Assembly (NCBI GenBank): GCA_019309685.1
Contig: JAFDFT010000225.1
Location: 1 to 5,065, forward strand
Length of the DNA: 5,065 bases
Source: Deltaproteobacteria bacterium
GTDB lineage: Bacteria > Desulfobacterota > Desulfobacteria > Desulfobacterales > JAABPS01
Direction of reading: 5' to 3'
A model generated the notes under the pieces. It was not told where the DNA came from. It saw only the letters and a program-made list of their open reading frames with translations, and ran no database searches. Each line of letters starts with the position of its first letter. The first letter of the stretch is position 1. Shown here in pieces: positions 1 to 5,065 of the stretch. The position numbers and the translations under genes were made by a program.

Positions 1-356
1 TCGATGATTTTTTTGGTAATCGGTTTTTCAAAAACTCTGCAGCCTACTTTATCAGCATATTCAATATCATCGCCTGACCACTCGCCGTTCATCAGTGCAA
101 AATATTCACACTGGCAACCATTTCTTATTTGGTCCTCCACCGCACCCAGGGAAAAAATATTGGGTATTTTTAAATCAGCGATAATCACATCCACACAATC
201 GCAATTTCTGTCACATTTTGTGCCAGGGCGTACGTTATTTAAGCACAATCCAGGATCCGGAAAAGTAAAAACTTCGTACCCTCTCTCATCAAGCACCTCC
301 CATAACCAATAACGATTGGTATCATTTTCATCAAACACAGCAACGCGTAACTTCAT
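1..356 (-). CDS. Response-regulator receiver-domain protein, cysteine-rich variant (C-terminus cut by window)
   Basis: The leftward reading frame starts at an ATG (356-354) and stays open to the window edge, giving 118 visible residues. It reads as a CheY-like receiver domain. There is a beta1 strand with acidic D9/E10, a phospho-acceptor candidate D61 in the motif IIADLKIPN, and a beta5 lysine K111 in VFEKPI. An insert before D61 carries cysteines C38, C48, C52 and C54, and further cysteines lie at C81, C83 and C106. From memory, a similar receiver family with cysteine-rich inserts and an 'ALMSG' beta4 strand is common in Desulfobacterales; here that strand reads ALMNGEW, with N90 where Ser/Thr usually sits. 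No output domain is visible, so it may be a single-domain regulator or the N-terminus of a larger one. The ribosome site is weak (AGAAAAGAAG). Metal or redox sensing by the cysteines is only a guess. Confidence 0.8.
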   Translation of the reverse strand, partial: MKLRVAVFDENDTNRYWLWEVLDERGYEVFTFPDPGLCLNNVRPGTKCDRNCDCVDVIIADLKIPNIFSLGAVEDQIRNGCQCEYFALMNGEWSGDDIEYADKVGCRVFEKPITKKII

Positions 357-417
357 GTTTACTTCTTTTCTAATATTTTAAATCAGCTTTTTGCAACTGA
401 CTTTATAGGGATTATTC

Positions 418-445
418 ATTTTAAAAACTTAACTTTCCAAGTAAA
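418..445 (-). promoter_or_regulatory. Candidate sigma70 promoter for the receiver-domain gene
   Basis: Read leftward, a TTTACT -35 box (445-440) lies 16 nt from a TAAAAT -10 box (423-418). That gives four and five matches to consensus. Transcription would begin near 411, leaving a leader of about 55 nt before the ATG at 356. The region is AT-rich, so a chance match is quite possible. Confidence 0.4.
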
Positions 446-518
446 AGGCTTCTTATAAACCATTTCACATTATTTGTACATCAAAATCATATCATCCATA
501 ATTTTTCGCTTGATTTTG

Positions 519-551
519 AATTTATTGTTCAATGCCTATGAACAATAAATT
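519..551. repeat. Perfect 13-bp inverted repeat with 7-nt spacer
   Basis: The left arm (519-531) and right arm (539-551) are exact reverse complements, built on TTTATTGTTCA / TGAACAATAAA, around a 7-nt spacer (532-538). No T-tract follows on either side, so it does not look like an intrinsic terminator. Its length and symmetry would suit an operator for a dimeric repressor such as a TetR- or MarR-type protein, or an RNA hairpin if transcribed. It lies about 74 bp upstream of the leftward promoter candidate and about 207 bp upstream of the rightward one, so its target is not obvious. Confidence 0.6.
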
Positions 552-661
552 GCTCAGAATCCATTTTGAAACTTTATACATTCAATCTGTCTAATATTTC
601 AAACTGTTTTTTCAGATCTTTTCCATCATAAAGCATCCACGCTTTCATTTTTGTTCCTGGG

Positions 662-688
662 GCGGCCTTTAATGGCCGCTCTTTTTTT
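662..688 (+). terminator. Strong rho-independent terminator, rightward
   Basis: A perfect 6-bp GC stem (GCGGCC at 662-667, GGCCGC at 674-679) closes a TTTAAT loop. It is followed directly by a T-rich run (680-688, TCTTTTTTT). The opposite strand lacks a T-tract after the stem, so it works rightward only. No rightward gene in view ends before it: the nearest gene on the left is transcribed away. It therefore either ends an unannotated short RNA from 357-660, or insulates the downstream promoter from readthrough. Confidence 0.85.
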
Positions 689-757
689 CAGCAAATTTCC
701 AATTATTGTTTACCGAAGCTATGCGAGAAATGATAGTTTAAATAATTTCCTTTTCCT

Positions 758-786
758 TTGACACATTAACCTATTTCAATTATATT
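758..786 (+). promoter_or_regulatory. Near-consensus sigma70 promoter for the secreted-protein / TPM cluster
   Basis: A perfect TTGACA -35 box (758-763) is followed by exactly 17 nt and a TATATT -10 box (781-786, five of six matches). The expected start is near 793, giving a leader of about 54 nt to the ATG at 847. The leader contains a weak 7-bp inverted repeat (797-803 and 815-821). The promoter lies just beyond the 662-688 terminator, as expected for the start of a new transcription unit. Confidence 0.75.
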
Positions 787-846
787 TGCCGTCTCAAAGA
801 ATTCAGTTCGATTCAATTCTTATAGCAACCCATATTGGGACAAACT

Positions 847-1290
847 ATGAAAATAAGCCGTTTCATTTTTGCATTCATTATATCAACTTATTTTTGTTTT
901 TCCATGGCATTTGCCTTTTATACCCATGGCCCCATTACCGCTGGAATTGATTATGAGGACATGAAAATCTACCCGCCTAAAATTGAATGTGATGAACCGT
1001 TTGTAAAAGGAGATCCTAACAATGCTGAATGTCTGGCAAAAGTCAGTGCCAGATTAACATATGCATTTACAGAAGACCAAGAGTTAAAAGCAATTCTATT
1101 ATTTTACAATATTTTCAATGAAATAATGGGTGAAGCCGAAATTAAAGAAACACTTCGATGGAAAAAAGATCATGTAGATTTTGCTGATTTCATTTATATT
1201 TACCCTGAATATGATTTCCATGCTGTTAAAAACAGCCATCATATTGAATGGGAAATCCACAGACAAGACAAAGATGAATCCATGGAATAA
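847..1290 (+). CDS. Small secreted protein of unknown function
   Basis: The protein is 147 residues. I choose the ATG at 847 over an in-frame TTG at 835 because it is preceded by GGGA (837-840) at a suitable distance and begins directly with a classic signal peptide. That peptide has positive K2/R5, a hydrophobic core from about 6 to 20, and a likely AFA cleavage site after A23. The mature part, about 124 residues, is polar and rich in acidic and aromatic residues. It has two cysteines (C48, C62) that could form a disulfide, and ends in a His/Glu/Asp/Lys-rich tail. I recognise no family. It is the first gene behind the strong promoter at 758-786, and the next gene starts 34 nt downstream, so it is probably cotranscribed with the nucleotidyltransferase-fold and TPM genes. 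A role in the periplasm or outside the cell follows from the signal peptide; anything more specific would be invention. Confidence 0.8.
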   Translation: MKISRFIFAFIISTYFCFSMAFAFYTHGPITAGIDYEDMKIYPPKIECDEPFVKGDPNNAECLAKVSARLTYAFTEDQELKAILLFYNIFNEIMGEAEIKETLRWKKDHVDFADFIYIYPEYDFHAVKNSHHIEWEIHRQDKDESME

Positions 1291-1324
1291 AAATAATAAC
1301 TTATGGATCTTTATGGAGGCATAG

Positions 1325-2062
1325 ATGCTAAACGTTAACTTAAAGCAGGAAGTTGTAAAACTTTTTGAGCCGTTTTATGATCAAATGATAACCAGTTTTA
1401 AAGATAAAATCCATTCCATTACAATCACCGGAAGCGCTCTAACAGAAGATTTTGATAGAAAGTATTCAGATATCAATTCCATTTTAACACTCAAGGAAAT
1501 GGATCTTAAGTTTCTTAAGCGGTTCGCGCCGCTGGGTAAAAAATTTGGCAAAAAAAGAATCGCAGCTCCGCTGATTATGTTTCCTGAATACGTCACCAAA
1601 TCGCTGGATGTTTTTCCCATTGAATTTTTAAATATTAAACTGATCCATCTCACTGTTTTTGGTGAAGACATATTTAAATCCATTGATATAAATAAGGCGG
1701 ATCTCAGGCACCAGTGTGAAAGAGAGCTGAAAGTTAAACTCATCGATCTAAGACAAAGCTATATCGCGTCATTAGGTAACAACAAAATCCTCGCGCAGGG
1801 ATTTATTAATTCTTTCTCAGGGTATATCCCCCTTTTCAGGGGTATTATTTATCTTCTTGGACAAAATCCTCCAGAAAGCAATACGGACGTCATATCATCA
1901 CTTGGTGAACTAACGGGGATAAATACAAATATGTTTATGGATGTGCTGAAAGATAAAAAAGAAAGATTAAAACTGTCCATTGATCAAGTAAATGCTATTT
2001 TTGAAAATTATTACTCTGCCATTGAAAAGTTGGGAAACCTTGTTGATGAAATCGACGTTTAA
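1325..2062 (+). CDS. Nucleotidyltransferase-fold protein with altered metal site
   Basis: The protein is 245 residues, with start ATG preceded by GGAGG (1315-1319) at 5 nt. The N-terminal third resembles the polymerase-beta-type nucleotidyltransferase fold. A strand leads into G36-S37, followed eleven residues later by S48-D49-I50-N51, which corresponds to the usual GS...DxD signature. The second metal-binding acid is therefore Asn. A third acid could be D95 in SLDVFPIEF, or E100. The segment with PLIMFPEYV and VFGEDIF, then a helical stretch with LRHQCERELKVKLIDLRQ, matches my memory of an uncharacterised family in delta-proteobacterial genomes, often near TPM/LemA genes. No signal peptide or clear membrane segment is seen, so it is probably cytoplasmic. 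The substituted Asn could mean lost or changed catalysis. The 3' end overlaps the TPM gene by 17 nt, which points to translational coupling. Substrate and partner are unknown. Confidence 0.7.
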   Translation: MLNVNLKQEVVKLFEPFYDQMITSFKDKIHSITITGSALTEDFDRKYSDINSILTLKEMDLKFLKRFAPLGKKFGKKRIAAPLIMFPEYVTKSLDVFPIEFLNIKLIHLTVFGEDIFKSIDINKADLRHQCERELKVKLIDLRQSYIASLGNNKILAQGFINSFSGYIPLFRGIIYLLGQNPPESNTDVISSLGELTGINTNMFMDVLKDKKERLKLSIDQVNAIFENYYSAIEKLGNLVDEIDV

Positions 2063-2816
2063 GTTATTTTTATGTATCATTGCTGTATTGGCTTACCTGG
2101 CCAGCGCATCATCTTCGCACAGCGATACCATTCCTAAAAAGCCACCCAATTATGTTGTGGACCTGGCCGGCATCGTTGACAGCATCACTGAATCAAAACT
2201 CAATTCCTTTCTCGCAGAACTCGAGCAGAAAACAACCGCCCAACTGGTTGTTCTGACCATAAAAAGCCTCGAAGGAGAGTCTATTGAAGAATTTTCCATA
2301 AACATTGCCCACAGTAAATGGGCATTGGGCCAGAAGGATAAAGATAACGGTGTGTTGTTTTTAATTGCCATGAAAGACAGAAAGTACAGAATCGAGGTGG
2401 GTTACGGGCTTGAAGGCATTTTGCCCGATAGCCGAGTTGGCAGCATTGGAAGAGATTTTCTGGTACCATTTTTTAAAAAAGGCGAGTTCTCAAAAGGTGT
2501 ATACACTGCCACACTTGCTATGACTAATGAAATAGCCACTGATGCGGGCATAACAATATCAGGCATGCCGACTTATCGAATACCTGGTCAAACCGTTCAT
2601 CAACGAAAACCGCCCAGTTTGGCAAGTAAAATAATATCTTTTATAGTTATCATTCTTTTATTGATACTGTTTATTAGAAACCCGAAACTATTTATGTTAT
2701 TTTTACTCTTCTCTGCTATGGGCGGTCGAGGTGGATCATGGTCCGGGGGCAGAGGCGGTTTTGGGGGTGGAGGAGGAGGCGGTTTTGGCGGCGGCGGCGC
2801 GTCCGGTGGCTGGTAA
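2046..2816 (+). CDS. TPM-domain (YgcG/Psb32-type) membrane-anchored envelope protein
   Basis: The protein is 256 residues. The frame is open further upstream, but the ATG at 2046 starts exactly at a signal peptide (MKSTFKLFLCIIAVLAYLAS), so I take that; it overlaps the previous gene by 17 nt, with TGGGA upstream at 2031-2035. A TPM domain (TPM_phosphatase, TLP18.3/Psb32/MOLO-1 family) spans about residues 35-166. Typical landmarks are YVVDLAGIVD (36-45), DNGVLFLIA (100-108), EVGYGLEGILPD (117-128) and FKKGEFSKGV (143-152). A hydrophobic helix (about 195-210) and a second hydrophobic stretch (215-224) precede a Gly-rich tail (226-256) ending in SGGW, the usual architecture of bacterial YgcG-like proteins. 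The domain would sit outside the cytoplasm. Plant relatives have reported acid phosphatase activity and roles in photosystem II repair, but bacterial members have no settled function. LemA, a frequent genomic partner, follows downstream. Confidence 0.9.
   Translation: MKSTFKLFLCIIAVLAYLASASSSHSDTIPKKPPNYVVDLAGIVDSITESKLNSFLAELEQKTTAQLVVLTIKSLEGESIEEFSINIAHSKWALGQKDKDNGVLFLIAMKDRKYRIEVGYGLEGILPDSRVGSIGRDFLVPFFKKGEFSKGVYTATLAMTNEIATDAGITISGMPTYRIPGQTVHQRKPPSLASKIISFIVIILLLILFIRNPKLFMLFLLFSAMGGRGGSWSGGRGGFGGGGGGGFGGGGASGGW
2721..2813 (+). repeat. GC-rich low-complexity tract encoding the glycine-rich tail
   Basis: This G-rich stretch contrasts with the AT-rich surroundings and includes a 13-bp direct repeat (GAGGCGGTTTTGG at 2752-2764 and 2776-2788) plus runs of GGA and GGC triplets. 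It encodes the Gly-rich C-terminus of the TPM protein, a known trait of that family. Slippage in such tracts could change the tail length between strains. Confidence 0.7.
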
Positions 2817-3001
2817 TATTAATGTTTCATTATTCCTTATCATAGGTGTTTTTACCTGAATTTTGCTGGAACTATTATGAGGACTCATTGGAAAAGATTC
2901 TCATCGATTTTGATGCAAAATCCAGACATTATACATAACTTGTTCGTTGATCAAAAGTCATGCCCATAATAAATATTATTTGCTTTTGAGTGATTGACTT
3001 A

Positions 3002-3032
3002 TTGACAGCGTTAAACTTTTCTGTAAAAGTTT
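3002..3032 (+). promoter_or_regulatory. Candidate promoter with overlapping inverted repeat upstream of lemA
   Basis: A perfect TTGACA (3002-3007) is followed after 16 nt by TAAAAG (3024-3029), a four-of-six -10 match. An exact 8-bp inverted repeat (AAACTTTT at 3013-3020, AAAAGTTT at 3025-3032, spacer CTGT) covers most of the spacer and the -10. If the promoter is real, a dimeric regulator bound there would block it. A shorter 5-bp inverted repeat follows at 3046-3060 (ATACG / CGTAT). The 285-bp gap between the TPM and LemA genes also contains no clear terminator, so readthrough from the upstream cluster remains possible. Confidence 0.35.
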
Positions 3033-3101
3033 TATCGTGTTTACTATACGTTTCGCGTATTATTCATCCTATAAATAAACGAATTTCAGCAGGAGGAATT
3101 C

Positions 3102-3677
3102 ATGTCTAAGAATCTAAAAATATTTCTTATTGTAATAGGCATCATTTTAGCTATAGTTTTTTTCTCATTTAGTTGGTTTGTAAATGAATATAATAAAGTT
3201 ATTGCAATGGATGAAAATGTCAAGGGGAAATGGGCTCAAGTGGAAAACCAGTTAAAACGACGATACGATCTTATCCCCAACCTTGTTGAAACCGTAAAGG
3301 GTTATGCGAAGCATGAAAAAGAACTGTTTGAAAATATTGCCGAAGCCAGAACCAAATATTTTCAATCAAATTCAGTAAAAGGGCAAATTGACGCTTCCAA
3401 CCGTCTGGAAGGAGCCCTGTCCAGACTTTTGCTTCTAAGAGAAACATATCCGGATCTGAAAGCAAACCAATCCTTTCTTAAGCTGCAAGATAGCCTTGAG
3501 GGAACTGAAAACAGGATCGCTGTTGAACGCAAAAGGTATAATGAAGCGATTCAACTTCTGAATACCTATATCAGAACTCTTTTTGGCAGGTTTTTTGCTT
3601 CTTTTGCGGGTGTGTCAAGTGCAGAATATTATGACATCCCAGAAGCTGAAAAAGAAACACCAAAAATAAAGTTTTAA
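3102..3677 (+). CDS. lemA: LemA family membrane protein
   Basis: The protein is 191 residues, the usual size for LemA. The start has a strong AGGAGG (3091-3096) at 5 nt. One N-terminal membrane helix (about 7-27) anchors a long helical domain. Diagnostic LemA features are W44 and the VENQLKRRYDLIPNLVETVKGY stretch (47-68), then KHEKELFE (70-77). The second conserved block is YPDLKANQSFLKLQDSLEGTENRI, followed by RKRYNEAIQLLNTY. The first residues are KxxKIFL, and the bulk of the protein should lie outside the cytoplasm, as predicted for other LemA proteins. LemA and TPM-domain proteins are commonly encoded together, often adjacent. Here they share a strand but are 285 bp apart, so lemA may have its own promoter. 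The molecular function of the family is not established. The assignment to the family is secure. Confidence 0.95.
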   Translation: MSKNLKIFLIVIGIILAIVFFSFSWFVNEYNKVIAMDENVKGKWAQVENQLKRRYDLIPNLVETVKGYAKHEKELFENIAEARTKYFQSNSVKGQIDASNRLEGALSRLLLLRETYPDLKANQSFLKLQDSLEGTENRIAVERKRYNEAIQLLNTYIRTLFGRFFASFAGVSSAEYYDIPEAEKETPKIKF

Positions 3678-3718
3678 CTTGACAGAAAGCATGTAAAGCT
3701 CGTAATGCTCCAAAAATA

Positions 3719-3747
3719 TTTAATGTGAACAGTACAATTTTTATACT
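3719..3747 (+). promoter_or_regulatory. Weak candidate promoter before the hydrolase gene
   Basis: TATACT (3742-3747, five of six matches) stands 17 nt after TTTAAT (3719-3724, three of six). It would start transcription near 3754, about 40 nt before the hydrolase ATG. A perfect TTGACA at 3679-3684, just after the lemA stop, has no matching -10 at usable spacing. The gap has no terminator after lemA, so cotranscription with lemA is the alternative. Confidence 0.25.
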
Positions 3748-3794
3748 AAACTTTATATTAATTCATTAAAGAAACTTTTATTCAAAAAACGGCT

Positions 3795-4610
3795 ATGAAG
3801 GATATTTCCACAATTGATTATTCAGCCTTGGACCAGCCTGAAATACTCATGTTCCTTTTTCACCCCCGTCAGGAAGTTGGACTTTATGGCAACAATTCCT
3901 CTGCTGAAGACTTGCTGATTCCTGTTGAAAACGATGTGGAAATAGGCGCGCGTTTTCATATGTCTAAGAAATCGTTTCACAATGTTCTTTTTTTCCACGG
4001 TAATGGCGAAATCGTTGCTGATTACGACGATCTGGGGCCTGTTTACAACAAGATGAGGCTCAATTTTCTTCCAGTTGATTACAGAGGATATGGACGATCT
4101 ACAGGTAGTCCCACGGTAACGGCCATGATGCGGGACTGCCATTTAATATTCGACTATGTAACCAACTGGCTCGATACAAATGGGTATTCCGGTCCATTAA
4201 TCATCATGGGCCGATCCCTGGGCAGTGCATCCGCCATTGAACTTGCCTCATGCTATAAGGATCAAGTGTCCGGTCTTATTGTTGAAAGCGGATTTGCTTA
4301 TGCGGGCCCGCTACTAAAGCTTCTGGGCATCAACCTGGAGTCTCTTCAGTTTAATGAGAATCAAGGGTTTCAGAATATTGATAAAATAAAATCATTTGAT
4401 AAGCCCACCTTGATTATCCACGCGGAGCACGACCATATCATTCCCATTTCAGAAGGAAAAGCCCTCCATAACGCGTGTCAGGCCATTGATAAAAAGCTAC
4501 TGAAAATACCGAATGCCAACCATAATGATATCTTCACGCAGGGTCTATCAGAATATATGTCTTCGGTTAAAAAACTTGCAGATAAAGCTACAGAACATAA
4601 AGGCGAGTAG
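3795..4610 (+). CDS. Alpha/beta hydrolase (serine hydrolase, ABHD17/YfhR-like)
   Basis: The protein is 271 residues and complete. No signal peptide is seen, so it is probably cytoplasmic. The alpha/beta-hydrolase landmarks appear in order: the oxyanion-loop motif FFHGNGE (66-72), the VDYRGYGRSTGSP strand-turn (94-106) typical of this subfamily, and the nucleophile elbow GRSLGS with S141. The acid D213 is in HAEHDHIIP, and the catalytic H243 is in NANHNDIF. All three triad residues are therefore present and an active esterase/thioesterase-type hydrolase is likely, though the substrate cannot be told. The ATG at 3795 has no good ribosome site (only ACGGCT upstream), but an in-frame stop at 3759-3761 and the lack of other upstream ATGs leave it the best choice. 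It lies 117 bp after lemA on the same strand; a functional link to the LemA/TPM cluster is possible but not shown. Confidence 0.88.
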   Translation: MKDISTIDYSALDQPEILMFLFHPRQEVGLYGNNSSAEDLLIPVENDVEIGARFHMSKKSFHNVLFFHGNGEIVADYDDLGPVYNKMRLNFLPVDYRGYGRSTGSPTVTAMMRDCHLIFDYVTNWLDTNGYSGPLIIMGRSLGSASAIELASCYKDQVSGLIVESGFAYAGPLLKLLGINLESLQFNENQGFQNIDKIKSFDKPTLIIHAEHDHIIPISEGKALHNACQAIDKKLLKIPNANHNDIFTQGLSEYMSSVKKLADKATEHKGE

Positions 4611-4652
4611 TCAACTACCCAAAAAACAGGATTTACACGTTACTGCTGATTA

Positions 4653-5065
4653 CTATGGAGCCCATGAGAGAACACCCCTAGAGCCAGGACGTGCCGCAGT
4701 AAATTTTCGTTCCCACTCAAATAATATTTCAACAGAAGTATTTAATTTCCTTGCAATATATAAAGCGTTTTTCCATGCCTGGTTCGGGCTGTCACCCTGA
4801 ATGGATATCCCAATAGATGGTATCGGCCGAAAGCCGTTTTCATTATACGAACCCATGACAATATCGGAATTCGACATCTTTTTTAAGGCATCATACGTTT
4901 CAACCCTTTCCACCGCTAGCATATGTGCGGTATCAATTAGATCATTCCAGGAAGATACTTTCTTGTTCCCAAAGTGCCCTTGAATAATAGTTGTAAAATA
5001 TAGATCCTCAGGAACCTCCGGGTCGAGCTTAAGCGTCTCATCATAATTATTTTCTTCAGGAAAAG
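4653..5065 (-). CDS. Unrecognised protein, C-terminal 136 residues (N-terminus beyond window)
   Basis: The leftward frame is open from the right window edge to a TAG stop (4655-4653). A methionine at 4922-4920 is internal: the frame continues without a stop for 47 residues before it, so the gene almost certainly starts outside the window. The visible part has ordinary protein composition: an acidic N-terminal stretch, a helix-like SWNDLIDTAHMLAVERVETY segment, a strand-like PSIGISIQG, and a helical PNQAWKNALYIARKLN followed by VEILFEWERK. No signal peptide, membrane span or cysteine appears, and I recognise no family. It may be a cytoplasmic protein or the end of a multidomain one. It converges on the hydrolase gene with a 42-bp gap. 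Rightward open frames over the same bases look like its antisense shadows. Confidence 0.65.
   Translation of the reverse strand, partial: FPEENNYDETLKLDPEVPEDLYFTTIIQGHFGNKKVSSWNDLIDTAHMLAVERVETYDALKKMSNSDIVMGSYNENGFRPIPSIGISIQGDSPNQAWKNALYIARKLNTSVEILFEWERKFTAARPGSRGVLSWAP

Larger units (their letters stand above)
357..757. other. Region without a recognisable gene between divergent transcription units
   Basis: No protein gene with a credible start and ribosome site is visible on either strand. The stretch holds the probable leftward promoter near its left end, a long perfect inverted repeat in the middle and a strong rightward terminator at 662-688. A rightward terminator inside this region implies a rightward transcript that starts somewhere upstream of it, which may be non-coding. 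One frame is open from 570 to 758 (63 codons), but it has no convincing start and runs through the terminator hairpin. Confidence 0.6.

Noticed and set aside
4..312. Rightward 102-codon open frame
   Set aside because: It is antisense to the leftward receiver-domain gene, whose translation shows clear receiver motifs; the rightward product has no recognisable features.
532..594. Rightward 20-codon microORF (starts MPMNNK)
   Set aside because: It has no ribosome site and its start lies in the spacer of the 519-551 inverted repeat.
570..758. Rightward frame open for 63 codons
   Set aside because: No credible start codon or ribosome site, and it reads through the terminator hairpin and into the -35 box of the next promoter.
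1381..1743. Leftward 120-codon open frame
   Set aside because: It lies wholly antisense to the nucleotidyltransferase-fold gene, which has a strong ribosome site and family resemblance.
3688..3709. AGCAT ... ATGCT inverted repeat after lemA
   Set aside because: A 5-bp stem with a 12-nt loop and no T-tract is too weak to call a terminator.
4607..4618. Small hairpin GTAGTCAACTAC at the hydrolase stop
   Set aside because: The stem is only 4-5 bp and no T-tract follows in either direction, so it is not a supportable terminator.
4513..4983. Two rightward open frames after the hydrolase (4513-4800 and 4801-4983)
   Set aside because: They lack ribosome sites; the first overlaps the end of the hydrolase in another frame and both are antisense to the more protein-like leftward frame.

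Overview
This 5.1-kb, fairly AT-rich stretch of bacterial DNA is densely packed with genes. It probably comes from a Gram-negative, Desulfobacterota-like organism, perhaps Desulfobacterales. The lineage is an inference. It rests on the cysteine-rich receiver-domain family at the left edge and on the combination of a nucleotidyltransferase-fold protein, a TPM-domain protein and LemA, both of which I associate from memory with delta-proteobacterial genomes. There is no rRNA, tRNA, CRISPR array or recognisable mobile element.

Left part (1-846). A leftward gene encoding a response-regulator receiver domain is cut by the window start. It has a plausible leftward promoter at 418-445. A region of roughly 490 bp without a recognisable gene follows. 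It holds a perfect 13-bp inverted repeat (519-551), a strong rightward intrinsic terminator (662-688) that no annotated gene accounts for, and a near-consensus sigma70 promoter (758-786).

Centre (847-3677). The 758-786 promoter appears to drive a tight rightward cluster: a small secreted protein of unknown function, a nucleotidyltransferase-fold protein with one substituted metal-site residue, and a signal-peptide-bearing TPM-domain protein with a membrane segment and a glycine-rich tail. The last two genes overlap by 17 nt. After a 285-bp gap, with a possible promoter/operator of its own, comes a LemA-family membrane protein. TPM-domain and LemA proteins are commonly encoded together, so all four genes may serve one envelope-associated function. 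That function is not defined by the sequence.

Right part (3795-5065). A complete alpha/beta serine hydrolase, with a visible Ser-Asp-His triad, is followed by the C-terminal 136 residues of an unrecognised leftward gene running off the window. These two genes converge with a 42-bp gap and no clear terminator.

Most of the window is ordinary chromosomal housekeeping/accessory sequence. The best candidates for something undescribed are the four-gene envelope cluster with its degenerate nucleotidyltransferase and orphan secreted leader protein, and the unexplained terminator/palindrome region.
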